From Calothrix sp. C42_A2020_038 (GTDB lineage Bacteria > Cyanobacteriota > Cyanobacteriia > Cyanobacteriales > Nostocaceae), in the NCBI GenBank assembly GCA_015272395.1, contig JACYLQ010000037.1, positions 40,882 through 104,881 on the forward strand: DNA of 64,000 nt. Reading direction: 5' to 3'. The first letter of the stretch is position 1, and each line of letters starts with the position of its first letter. Both the position numbers and the translations under genes were made by a program. Positions 1 through 9,521 of this stretch are shown piece by piece. A model generated the notes under the pieces. The model made no database searches, was not told the DNA's origin, and saw only the letters and a program-made list of their open reading frames with translations.

Positions 1-453
1 GAGGTTAGAGACAAAATCGCGAAAAGCTTGCTGTTCGGCTTCATCAGCATCACGGTCTACGGGTATAGATGCATCAGCTATTACCTCCTCCATGACCCAA
101 ATAGGCGCATTTGTACGGAGAGCTACAGCAATTGCATCACTTGGACGGGCATCGATTTCTTTTCGATTTTCGCCTTGTCGCAAGATTAAGGACGCATAAA
201 AAGTGTCTTTTTGCAGTGAGTGGATGATAACCTTTTCTAAGGACATACTCAACGCTTCAAGAATATTGACAATTAAATCGTGGGTTAGGGGTCTTGGAGG
301 TTTTTGGTTTTCCAGTGGTCCCATGATTGCTCGCGCTTGCTCTTGCCCGATGTAAATGGGCAAAGCACGACGATCTGTACTATCCTTGAGAAGTACAATT
401 GGGCTGCGGGTGATGGCATCTAATGCTATACCTGCGACTTTCATTTCAATCAT
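1..453 (-). CDS. Bifunctional nuclease family protein (DUF151), 3' end cut by window edge
   Basis: Reverse-strand translation MIEMKVAGIALDAITRSPIVLLKDSTDRRALPIYIGQEQARAIM... open to the window edge; not in the ORF track. Confidence 0.85.
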   Translation of the reverse strand, partial: MIEMKVAGIALDAITRSPIVLLKDSTDRRALPIYIGQEQARAIMGPLENQKPPRPLTHDLIVNILEALSMSLEKVIIHSLQKDTFYASLILRQGENRKEIDARPSDAIAVALRTNAPIWVMEEVIADASIPVDRDADEAEQQAFRDFVSNL

Positions 454-789
454 TTGTCAAGCCTCTACAATCCTTTAAGCGCTAGGGAAATCTGTAACAA
501 ATCATACCTAGTTATAGGAATGATTAAGATGGACGTAAACATAAGTCTTTACTCGCTATAATTGCTTCTATTAAACTCCCTATTTAATGTAAACACCAGA
601 GTAAGTCTAGTTAATTTAGTTTGATAATAATCTACTCATCCAAGTATGCCTTGAATTTGCTATTTATGTATTGATAACCTTATACAAAATCGCGTCAGAA
701 ATTATACTTAAATAATTGAGCGCAACGCGATATTTACCAGTTTATAGCAGCCAAAATTTACAGTAAATCAAGCAAGGTTGAAAAAAGTC

Positions 790-1467
790 GTGTTCACAGG
801 ATTAATTCAAGCACTAGGGAAGATTAAGCCTCTAGGGGGAGATTTTTGGGAAATCACATTTATCGGCCATTCGTTAGATGTTATTTTACAAGATTTAGCG
901 TATGGCGATAGTGTAGCAGTAGATGGTGTCTGTTTAACAGTCGAAAAAATCATAAATAATGGATTTGTGGCAACTGCTTCACCAGAGACGTTACGAAAAA
1001 CAACTTTAGGTTATTTAGCTTCCGAACACTATGTTAACCTCGAAGCATCGCTACGGGTTGGCAGTAAAGTTGGCGGTCACTTTGTAATGGGGCATGTTGA
1101 TGGTATAGGTCAATTGTTGGAAATTCGTCAAACTTCGACTTCGTGGGAGATGACTTTTAAGGCGCCAAGTTCAATTGCTAAGTATATAGTTCCCAAAGGA
1201 AGCATCGCGGTAAATGGTATTAGCTTAACTGTGGCAGAGTATGACAGTGAGGCAATGCAGTTTAAAGTAGCGGTTATTCCGTTAACTTACAAAGAAACCA
1301 ATTTAAATCAGTTGGCGCCAGGTAGTTTAGTAAATCTTGAAGGTGATATCCTGGGCAAATATGTTGAAAAATTCTTGATTTTCGGTAGGAACACAGAAAA
1401 TTTAGCTGAAGTGACTGATGATACCAGTATTACGTCAGCGTTTTTAGTAGAACATGGATATTTATAA
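790..1467 (+). CDS. ribE: Riboflavin synthase alpha subunit
   Basis: (M)FTGLIQALG..., internal duplication of lumazine-binding domains; GTG at 790 gives the usual MFTGLI start rather than TTG at 778. Confidence 0.9.
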   Translation: MFTGLIQALGKIKPLGGDFWEITFIGHSLDVILQDLAYGDSVAVDGVCLTVEKIINNGFVATASPETLRKTTLGYLASEHYVNLEASLRVGSKVGGHFVMGHVDGIGQLLEIRQTSTSWEMTFKAPSSIAKYIVPKGSIAVNGISLTVAEYDSEAMQFKVAVIPLTYKETNLNQLAPGSLVNLEGDILGKYVEKFLIFGRNTENLAEVTDDTSITSAFLVEHGYL

Positions 1468-1483
1468 AAGTTGTGAGTTAAGA

Positions 1484-1514
1484 GTAGAGACGCGAGGAAC
1501 CGGAGCGTCTCTAC
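1484..1514. repeat. Palindromic repeat GTAGAGACGC-N11-GCGTCTCTAC between convergent genes
   Basis: Exact 10-bp stem; same unit at 5172-5202 and, with one mismatch, at 56131-56161. Confidence 0.8.
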
Positions 1515-1520
1515 TTTTAA

Positions 1521-3293
1521 CTAATTTGGTTGTTCGGGCACTTGTGCAGTTTGTATAGACTGCCTTAGCTGTGAAAGAGCGTATTGTAAATATACACCTG
1601 GGTCTGTTGCCACCCAACCTTCGGGTGTAAGTCGGCGTACTTCAAAATGAAGGTGGGGACCTGTGGAATTACCTGTACTGCCAACTAAACCAATAACTGT
1701 ACCTTGCTGTACCCATTGACCTGGTTGGACAAATAGTTGTGACATGTGACCGTAAAGAGTCTGCACGGCGCCGTTGTGGTTGAGAACAGCAGTTAAACCA
1801 TAACCACCAATAAAGTCAGCAACTTCGACCTGACCCGTAAATGCAGCAACAACTGGTGTACCCATTGCAGCACCTAAGTCGGTACCAGAGTGGAATCTAA
1901 CATCACCTGTAATTGGGTGTCTCCGCCAACCAAATATTGAAGTAATGGATGCGGGTACTGATAAAGGGAATATTAACCCGTTCGGGTTGTAGGCAATTGT
2001 GGAACCCGAATAAGCTACACGGGGCAAAGTAGACTCTAGCGGGATGTTGTAAGCAACTTTACTATCGCGTGGCACCACATTGACTGCGTTTACGGGTGGT
2101 GGTAAGGCGCCTCCATCAGGTTTAGCAGCTAATGGTAGTCCGGCAGCAAAATTACTTGGTGAAGGGATAAAGCGATTTGGGTGATATGTATTTTTGCTAG
2201 ATGAAATTGCAACAGTTGGGGCAGTTAGTGCTACTTTTCGTTCAGCTAAATTGGCGACCTTCGAGTGGGCGGCTAATAGTGTGCGAGGGATGTTGCGAGT
2301 TACATCAACGACATTTCCATTTAGATTATCTACTACACTACGTTTGGCAGCAATTCGGCGCCAACTTGCTTGGTTTTCTGTTGTAGCAGTACGCTTTGTG
2401 GTGTTACTAGTTGTGGCAACGTTGATATTTTGGCTCTTTCTAATCCAATTAGGTTTAACTGCACGTTCACTATCATTATCCCTATTAGCAGTAGTGCGTT
2501 CTCTCAAAGAAGCAGTTACAGGTGCCTTAACACAACTGTCATTTACAGCACCACGAACTAAAACCGAACGACAACCACTAGAACGCTCAGTTAAAATTAC
2601 TGTGTCAGGAGATTGATATTTACCAGTGTTTCCTGCACTGTAATCAGTCGGGTCTATATAAGCATTGTTGTAATCTTTCAGCTGTTCAGCGGTGTTGACA
2701 GGTTTACTATTCCGTAATACCTCCGGTAGCCGACTTGGTATCTGAGCAGTATTTTCACGGTTCGGTTCTTTTAGCTGTGTTGCTTCAACTGGGTTTTTAC
2801 GAACGCGCGCTTCTGGAACAGCTTCGTTGCGTGGCGAATCAGCAACTTTAGGTCTTAAATTTCTAATAGGTGGAATTTCCGTTGTTGGCTCGTTTTGGTT
2901 TGTTTTCCGAGCTTGGCGCAAACGCTGTATAGCTTCAGATGTTTGACTTGAGCGACGTATTTTTGGTGCCGACTCCGAAGCTTGCTGTGCATCATTTTTT
3001 TTCAGGCGTTCGCGCAGTCGAGAATGACGCGACGAAAATTCATTTGCTGCCGACGATTCTTTAGATGGACTGGGATTACGCTCTATTGTAACTTTTGGAG
3101 CCGATTCTTTTGGTTTTTGCGTGTTTTCCGTAGTCGGCACAATGTTATCAATTGCCGATTCGGTCTGAGCAAGCACCAAACCGCTGCTCATGAAACTAAT
3201 GCTACTTAGCCAACAGAGACTTTGGGCACCCAAAGAGCGATGCCATGAACTTCTTAGGTTACGGGCGTTTTTGCGCTGCGTCATGTGTTCCAC
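1521..3293 (-). CDS. M23 family metallopeptidase / murein hydrolase activator
   Basis: C-terminal FGWRRHPITGDVRFHSGTDLGAAMGTPV...GHMSQLFV...STGNSTGPHLHFEVR M23 signature. Confidence 0.88.
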   Translation of the reverse strand: MEHMTQRKNARNLRSSWHRSLGAQSLCWLSSISFMSSGLVLAQTESAIDNIVPTTENTQKPKESAPKVTIERNPSPSKESSAANEFSSRHSRLRERLKKNDAQQASESAPKIRRSSQTSEAIQRLRQARKTNQNEPTTEIPPIRNLRPKVADSPRNEAVPEARVRKNPVEATQLKEPNRENTAQIPSRLPEVLRNSKPVNTAEQLKDYNNAYIDPTDYSAGNTGKYQSPDTVILTERSSGCRSVLVRGAVNDSCVKAPVTASLRERTTANRDNDSERAVKPNWIRKSQNINVATTSNTTKRTATTENQASWRRIAAKRSVVDNLNGNVVDVTRNIPRTLLAAHSKVANLAERKVALTAPTVAISSSKNTYHPNRFIPSPSNFAAGLPLAAKPDGGALPPPVNAVNVVPRDSKVAYNIPLESTLPRVAYSGSTIAYNPNGLIFPLSVPASITSIFGWRRHPITGDVRFHSGTDLGAAMGTPVVAAFTGQVEVADFIGGYGLTAVLNHNGAVQTLYGHMSQLFVQPGQWVQQGTVIGLVGSTGNSTGPHLHFEVRRLTPEGWVATDPGVYLQYALSQLRQSIQTAQVPEQPN

Positions 3294-3379
3294 TAGTATA
3301 CTTTGGGTAATTAGTTAGTACAGAGATAGATTTTGAGATGTAGTTGATTTTGAATCAGTGATTCAGAAAAATTTTAAAT

Positions 3380-4210
3380 TTATTCAGAGGATTTACTATA
3401 GCCCAAACTGATTGTACCCGGAGACAAGAAAAAATCTGGTGTATCTACTGATTTTGAATCCAAAGTTTCCATGCGAACATGGAGACACCCTGTAGATGTT
3501 ACCCCAACTACGGTACCCAAAACATCATCTAAGTAAACTCCTTCTCCAATATTTGTCAATAAACTGGTGTAGTTAGGCAAGAGTACATCTACTCCTTTTT
3601 GAGTCATACATTCAATACCGGATTCTATACCAAGCAGTACCTGAGTAGCGAGCATTTCAATATTAGATATCGTAGGTATTGCTGTAATATCTTGCTGTAG
3701 CCATGATTCCAAATTAATACCTGTCGTGGGGACTGAGTTTGACCAGTTAATACCAACACCAATCACGGCTTGGCTAATTTTGCCATAGCTGATTTTGGTT
3801 TCTGTTAAAATACCCCCCAACTTGAATTTATTCAAAACTAAATCGTTAGGCCATTTAATCGCAACAGGGATGTTGCAGTTTCGCAATTGTTTAGCAATTC
3901 CCCAAGCAGTAGCAAAGGTTAACTGGTAACTATTCTGCACTTCTATATTTGGTGTGATAGCGACCGAGAGGTATAACCCACCTCTTGATGACAACCACTG
4001 GCGCCCCCATTGTCCACGTCCTGCTGTTTGCTGCTCCGCAATGACTACAGTCCCTGAAGGGGCACCTTCTTGTACTAATTTCCACAATACTTGATTTGTT
4101 GAAGTGACGTTATCGTACAAATGTAGCGAAAAAGGTAGATAACGACTTTGACGCGCGCTGTTGTTGGCTGCTTCTAAAGCTGCTTCGATTTTTTGTTTGT
4201 CGAGTTCCAC
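3380..4210 (-). CDS. birA: Biotin--[acetyl-CoA-carboxylase] ligase
   Basis: TSTNQ..., AEQQTAGRGQWGRQW, IKWPNDLVLN...KLGGILTE motifs. Confidence 0.9.
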   Translation of the reverse strand: MELDKQKIEAALEAANNSARQSRYLPFSLHLYDNVTSTNQVLWKLVQEGAPSGTVVIAEQQTAGRGQWGRQWLSSRGGLYLSVAITPNIEVQNSYQLTFATAWGIAKQLRNCNIPVAIKWPNDLVLNKFKLGGILTETKISYGKISQAVIGVGINWSNSVPTTGINLESWLQQDITAIPTISNIEMLATQVLLGIESGIECMTQKGVDVLLPNYTSLLTNIGEGVYLDDVLGTVVGVTSTGCLHVRMETLDSKSVDTPDFFLSPGTISLGYSKSSE

Positions 4211-4361
4211 AGCAGTTAATACAATTAGGACGCTTGTTAAACTAGCATAAAAAATTATTGGTTAAACTATTATCTAAGAGCTTACCGATTAAGGGGATGT
4301 AAAATTTCCAACTATCAAGATCAACGTGGTTGACAAAATTTAATTTTATTTCTGGGGTTAG

Positions 4362-5165
4362 TTGACAATGCATAAGTGGCACTGGCGTACTTGGGAAGAA
4401 TTACCGTACTTAACTTGTAGTTTATTAGAAGCGTTTCCACATGGTTTTTTTACCCAACAATTTGTGGGAAAACCGCCATTAGAATTGACAAATGTACTAC
4501 ATAGTGAGGCTTCAGGATATCGTCTTAAGCAAGTACATGGTAATGTTGTTTTAACTCCACAGGAGATAAATAACAAGCTTGTAAAAGGTGGTGATGATGT
4601 CGAGGAGGTTGGAGATACGACGCTTGTACACGGTGATGGTATAGCTAGTGATCAGCCTCAGCAAGCTGTATGGGTTGCTAGTGCAGATTGTACACCAGCA
4701 CTAATTGCTGATACTAAAACAGGTGCTGTGGCAGCAGTACACGCAGGATGGCGTGGTACAGCCAAAAAAATTATACCAGTAGCAATTGGGCGCCTAGTGT
4801 CCCAAGGTAGTAAGTTAGAAGACTTACGTATCGCGCTCGGTCCGGCAATTGCAGGTGAAGTGTATCAAGTCTCAATCCAAACTGCTGCCGAAGTCGGCGC
4901 CACAATTTCATCACAAGACTCAGAAGAGAAAATAATAGAAACCCTGTTAGAACAGCCAAACTCACCGATATTAGATGACCCAGAACCAGGTAAAGTCCGC
5001 TTAGATGTGCGACGGGTAAACGTAATGCAAATGGAAAGTATGGGAATAAGTGGCGAACAAATAGCTGTTTCTCCTTACTGCACTTTTCAAACTCCCCAAC
5101 ACTTCTTCTCTTACCGACGCGACAAAATGAAAAAAATACAATGGTCAGGAATTGTTAGTAGATAG
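4362..5165 (+). CDS. pgeF: Peptidoglycan editing factor PgeF (YfiH family)
   Basis: LKQVHGN, ADCTPALIADTKTGAVAAVHAGWRGTAKKI motifs. Confidence 0.9.
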   Translation: MTMHKWHWRTWEELPYLTCSLLEAFPHGFFTQQFVGKPPLELTNVLHSEASGYRLKQVHGNVVLTPQEINNKLVKGGDDVEEVGDTTLVHGDGIASDQPQQAVWVASADCTPALIADTKTGAVAAVHAGWRGTAKKIIPVAIGRLVSQGSKLEDLRIALGPAIAGEVYQVSIQTAAEVGATISSQDSEEKIIETLLEQPNSPILDDPEPGKVRLDVRRVNVMQMESMGISGEQIAVSPYCTFQTPQHFFSYRRDKMKKIQWSGIVSR

Positions 5166-5171
5166 TTAGGA

Positions 5172-5202
5172 GTAGAGACGCGAGCAACCGGAGCGTCTCT
5201 AC
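5172..5202. repeat. Palindromic repeat GTAGAGACGC-N11-GCGTCTCTAC
   Basis: Exact match in stem to the 1484-1514 copy. Confidence 0.8.
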
Positions 5203-5213
5203 GGAGTTGGAAA

Positions 5214-5426
5214 TTGTCAGACTGGAAAAGTTTCACACAAGGCTTGAAGAACGGCAAGCAATACAATGCTGATCTCTCAGCTTCGTATAATATTGGTGCT
5301 AGATATTGGTACTCATTAATTGTGGGAGATAAGTATTTTTCTAGAGTGTTCGTAGGCAAAAGTTCCAACGACACACTGAGGACGCCAGTAACTCTGGATA
5401 CGTTGAGAAGTCTTAAGGTTTCTTAG
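5214..5426 (+). pseudogene. C-terminal remnant of TnpB (IS200/IS605-group) transposon-associated nuclease
   Basis: WKSFTQGLKNGKQYNADLSASYNIGARYWYS...TLRTPVTLDTLRSLKV resembles the RuvC-III region (ADLxASYNIGAR) and tail of TnpB; rest of gene absent. Confidence 0.7.
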
Positions 5427-5430
5427 CGAA

Positions 5431-5465
5431 AGAATCCCCAACTATATTGCTTGCAATTAGTTGGG
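5431..5465 (+). mobile_element. Putative IS200/IS605-type right-end hairpin / omegaRNA remnant
   Basis: gaatCCCCAACTAtATTGCttGCAATTAGTTGGGG hairpin directly after the TnpB tail. Confidence 0.55.
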
Positions 5466-5510
5466 GTGCGTTCAAATATACAATATCCCTTTTTGCTTTT
5501 TGGAGCCTGA

Positions 5511-6356
5511 ATGTCGGAACAGCAACAAAATACTCAACCTAGGTTGGGATGGTCATTACAAGAAAGAGATACCAGGTATATTAAATCATTGATGCCAATT
5601 TGGGAGTTGCTGTACCGCTATTACTTTCGTGTACAAACGAGTGGTTGGGAAAACATACCCAATGATGCTCCAGTTTTACTTGTAGGTTCGCATAATGGTG
5701 GTATTGCGGCGCCTGATATGCATATGATGATGTATGACTGGTTTGTTCGATTTGGTGTCGAACGTCGAGTATACGGGTTAATGCATCCTAAAGCTTGGCA
5801 AGTTAGTCCAGAAATCGGTCAACTAGCAGCGAAATTAGGAGCAATTATCGCACGTCCACGGATAGCAACAGCAGCACTCCGTACTGGTGCCAGTTTATTA
5901 GTATACCCTGGTGGTCCCCAAGATTTATTTCGACTGCATTCAATGCGTCATCAAATATACTTTCACAAACGACAAGGTTTTATCAAACTAGCACTGCGTG
6001 AAAATGTACCTATTGTTCCGGTAATATCAACTGGCGCCCACGATACATTAATTATCCTAAAAGATATATACCCAATCGTACAGAAAATACACGAAATGGG
6101 AATTCCCTGGCTGATGAATGTAGACCCCGAAGTATTTCCAATATATTTAGGTTTACCGTGGGGATTAGGGATTGGTCCTTTACCAAATATTCCATTTCCT
6201 GTACAAATTCATACTAGAGTATGCCCACCAATTGTATTTGAAAGGTATGGTAAAGAAGCGGCATTAGATAAAGTTTATGTTAATGATTGTTATGAAATGG
6301 TTGTTAGTAAAATGCAGTATGAATTGGATATATTGGTAAAAAATAGTCACGTTTAG
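5511..6356 (+). CDS. Lysophospholipid acyltransferase family protein (PlsC-like)
   Basis: PVLLVGSHNGGIAAPDM; LVYPGGPQDLFR motifs. Confidence 0.75.
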   Translation: MSEQQQNTQPRLGWSLQERDTRYIKSLMPIWELLYRYYFRVQTSGWENIPNDAPVLLVGSHNGGIAAPDMHMMMYDWFVRFGVERRVYGLMHPKAWQVSPEIGQLAAKLGAIIARPRIATAALRTGASLLVYPGGPQDLFRLHSMRHQIYFHKRQGFIKLALRENVPIVPVISTGAHDTLIILKDIYPIVQKIHEMGIPWLMNVDPEVFPIYLGLPWGLGIGPLPNIPFPVQIHTRVCPPIVFERYGKEAALDKVYVNDCYEMVVSKMQYELDILVKNSHV

Positions 6357-6541
6357 AACCTCCACTACCCCAACAAATTCAGGGGGTTAGGGGAATCAAA
6401 TTATGATTTTAAAAGATAATGTTACCTACTCTCTAAAAATTCATCAACCGTAATGAGTGCGAAAGGAAATACGCAGCATATAAAACAGGCGCCTCAACCA
6501 AAAATGAAAGTGTTGGCGCCAATATTTGAATTAACTACAAT

Positions 6542-7285
6542 TTATTCAACACCAAATTCAACCGATACAACAGCGGTAATATCCTTATCTATGGATGAGG
6601 TATCGTAAATACCAGAATCACTAACAGCAGTTGAGTTACGTGATGTGATTTGGAACACACCAGTTTTTGCACTACGTACTGCTCCGATTCTATTTCCTGT
6701 GCTGCGAGCAATTGCTTCTGCTCTGGCTTTAGCGTCCTTAGTAGCCTCGCCAACCATCTCGACTCGTAATTTGCTAAGTTGTGTATATAAATATTCAGGT
6801 GGTTCAGAAACAATAGGAATGCCTTCATTTATTAGTTCGGTCGCTTGCTGCGATAGTTGACTTATCCGTTCAACATCAGACGAGCGAATTTCATAGCGTT
6901 GGTTGAGACGGTAAGCTAATATATTCCCAGTTTCACGTCCATTTATGACTTCGGGAACTGTAGATGTATCGATAGAACTTGGTGTTATTTCGTTATCGGG
7001 CACTTGTCTCTGTTTAAGATAACCTTGCAATCGTTCGCTACGACTTTTAAGTTCTTGATACGCAGCCTGGGCTGTTGGTTGCTGACTAGAAACCGATACT
7101 CTCCAAATAATATAGTCTGAACGAATAGGGCGCTTTGCCGAACCTGTCACTGTCACTACATCAGTTTGTCTTAGATTACGAATTGCACTGGCGCCGATAA
7201 ACGAACCAGCTACCAACGCGAGGGATAAAGCAAATAACCCACTAAACAGCTGAGGAAAACGTTCGCGAAAAGATGTATTTTGCAT
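6542..7285 (-). CDS. SIMPL domain-containing protein (DUF541)
   Basis: VVTVTGSAKRPIRSDYIIWRVSVSSQ... SIMPL pattern. Confidence 0.85.
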   Translation of the reverse strand: MQNTSFRERFPQLFSGLFALSLALVAGSFIGASAIRNLRQTDVVTVTGSAKRPIRSDYIIWRVSVSSQQPTAQAAYQELKSRSERLQGYLKQRQVPDNEITPSSIDTSTVPEVINGRETGNILAYRLNQRYEIRSSDVERISQLSQQATELINEGIPIVSEPPEYLYTQLSKLRVEMVGEATKDAKARAEAIARSTGNRIGAVRSAKTGVFQITSRNSTAVSDSGIYDTSSIDKDITAVVSVEFGVE

Positions 7286-8150
7286 ATAATTTTGTTAAGA
7301 AATAAAGTTATCCACCGCTAATTCGTCATGAGCCAATATTCCATGCACCACAAGCTCTGCCATGACATAAAATTAGCTAGGATATTAACTACTTGGTCTG
7401 CATTTATAGTTCCTGAACCATTATCTAAACTTTATACTTATAATGTTAGTTCAAACGCCCTGGCGAAAGCCAAGGACGCAGTACCCTTGGGGTTTTAACC
7501 CACATTCCGCACCCCAGGCGCCACATGCAATAAATCAGTACTGGAAAACTATAAAGTACATTTGATAATTATGAATTTAATGAGAATTTATATTATTAAT
7601 ACTGGTTTTGATGTATTAATCAATTTTTACATGGTAAAATTTCAACACAATATTATGAAGGAAAAAATTACTTTAAGTTATGTGTTGCACTAACTATAAA
7701 CTAGGTAAACACTTATTTTATCTTCCATAAATATTACACCAATCAGCAAACTAAAATTAAGTGTAATTTAAACAAATTTAACAAGAGTATAGTAGTTTCA
7801 CTTAAACAGATAATGATTGGATGGCGCCTTTGCATCATTGATAGTTGTTTGCAGCTTGGGGCGCAAAATGTTAGTTCAAGCGTCGAAGCAACGATATTTA
7901 ATTAACAATAATGTTTTTAATGTTTTTTAGAATGCGCTACACTTATGCTCGTTCCTATTAAGTAGTATTATTAATATTAATATTTTTTTACTATCCACGT
8001 AAGTGCCAGAACATTAAAAATTACACAATCCAATATTCTAATCAAGCGGAGGCACGGTATCTAAAACTGCACCGACGCAAGGTAAACGGCGCCTCAAAGA
8101 CACCTAAAAATGTGAAAATATAAATAAATACTTTACTAAATACCTACTGT

Positions 8151-8348
8151 ATGTCTAATTTTAAAGATATTGAAGTTCAAAATCTTGACCATTTAGGTAT
8201 AGTTGCAGGAATAATTGATTCAATTGGATTAGTAGAAATAATTAATAATTTATTAGGATTCGGAAAACGCAACTATGCTTGGCTTACTGATGTACAACAG
8301 GAAGTGTTACACACGCTTGAAAAACCATACGGTTTGATTGAAACTTGA
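8151..8348 (+). pseudogene. IS1634-like (DUF4277) transposase remnant, internally deleted or truncated
   Basis: N-terminus MSNFKDIEVQNLDHLGIVAGIIDSIGLVEIIN is characteristic of DUF4277 transposases; only 65 aa. Confidence 0.75.
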
Positions 8349-8376
8349 CAGAAGCAAAAAATTTAAATTTTAGCGT

Positions 8377-9132
8377 TTAAGAATCGTAAAGAGATTTTAA
8401 GTGTGTCGGTAAGTCTATTTCACAAAACTCTGTAGCAGGAGTAGTGGGTAAACCACTTAGCTCAAATAAATCTCTGATTTTTCGCGTAATAATTTGGATT
8501 AAAGTGCCATTTTTATCCAGTTCAAATATATCGCTTTTATTCAGAACAACTATTATCTTATTTGTTTTAGCATGAAAAATTATTTGGCGAAGTCTACAAT
8601 CACGAACTGCTCTTTGTTTAGAACTTCCTGCTTTTGGAAAACCGCTTGCTCCATTGAGCGTAAAAAAAATACCAAGACCTGAACCTGTTAGGTTTAAATC
8701 CATGATGCTACATAAACGAGCAAATTGCTTATCAGGTAAGGGGTAATTTGTTGCTTTTGCTTCAACTACAATATCTCTTTTCTCTGTATTAAGGTATAGC
8801 AGCTTACAAACATTTAACCAGGCAATATCATCTCCACTGACTAACAAATCATATTGAGGACCTGCTGACTGGAAGCTTTTGATGCTTTGGACACCCTTTA
8901 ATCCTTTAAATACCAGTACAACAATCTGTTCTAATAGCTTTCCTGCTTCTTGTGTTTGCGATTGTGTTGGTTTTGTTAACTGTATATACTTATCTAATTT
9001 GTCTAAATAATCAGAAAGCCTTTTGTCTGCTTGATATAAATAAGAAGCTAATGTGTTTAAGCCTGGTTCACCTTGCTCAAGTTTTTCCATTGCATCGATA
9101 ATGACTTGAACAAGTTGGTCTTGACTATACAT
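8377..9132 (-). CDS. Hypothetical protein, candidate PD-(D/E)XK-fold nuclease
   Basis: QYDLLVSGDD...KRDIVVEAKATNYPLPDKQ: an Asp followed by an ExK motif in a beta-strand-like context; last gene of a 3-gene minus-strand cassette. Confidence 0.55.
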   Translation of the reverse strand: MYSQDQLVQVIIDAMEKLEQGEPGLNTLASYLYQADKRLSDYLDKLDKYIQLTKPTQSQTQEAGKLLEQIVVLVFKGLKGVQSIKSFQSAGPQYDLLVSGDDIAWLNVCKLLYLNTEKRDIVVEAKATNYPLPDKQFARLCSIMDLNLTGSGLGIFFTLNGASGFPKAGSSKQRAVRDCRLRQIIFHAKTNKIIVVLNKSDIFELDKNGTLIQIITRKIRDLFELSGLPTTPATEFCEIDLPTHLKSLYDS

Positions 9133-9165
9133 AAATTAGGTTTTAGATTAAACAAATTCTATTGG

Positions 9166-9510
9166 CTACTTGAATTCTGCCATTAAATCAAAAGATAGCT
9201 CATCATAATTGTCTATACTTTTATCACAATTTGGGCAAGTCCAAGGTAAATTAGGAAAACCTTTACCATATGGAATTGCTCCTACTGGAACTTCGGGTTC
9301 ACAGTTGTGATAAATAAGAAGTTTCATCTCACAAAGTCCTTGAGCCTCGAGAACTGACAATACAGCGAGAGCTTCAGAATATTCTATTCCCAACCAGACA
9401 GCAAGTTGATGCGGCATTACTGTTGTCCATGCCTTAAGCTGCTTGCTCAGTTCCGCCTTGTGCTTTTCAGATAGGAAGTTTAAACTTCCTTTTAATATGG
9501 AGCTAGTCAT
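9166..9510 (-). CDS. Small wHTH-like/zinc-ribbon-like hypothetical protein
   Basis: MPHQLAVWLGIEYSEALAVLSVLEAQGLCEMKLLIYHNC (winged-helix-like) then PWTCPNCDKS; ATG at 9510 (TTG at 9525 overlaps upstream stop). Confidence 0.55.
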   Translation of the reverse strand: MTSSILKGSLNFLSEKHKAELSKQLKAWTTVMPHQLAVWLGIEYSEALAVLSVLEAQGLCEMKLLIYHNCEPEVPVGAIPYGKGFPNLPWTCPNCDKSIDNYDELSFDLMAEFK

Positions 9511-9521
9511 AACCCATAGCC

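Noticed and set aside
2194-2616. Long plus-strand ORF (140 aa) opposite the M23 peptidase
   Set aside because: Shadow ORF antisense to a well-supported gene; no family-like sequence. The same reasoning applies to 11600-11923, 23892-24392, 28108-28623, 31716-32039, 54825-55214 and 59928-60245.
7446-7540. Hairpin-rich stretch (cgccctggcg...ccttggggttttaacccacattccgcacccc)
   Set aside because: May be an IS end related to the DUF4277 remnant, but I could not find a matching partner repeat in the window.
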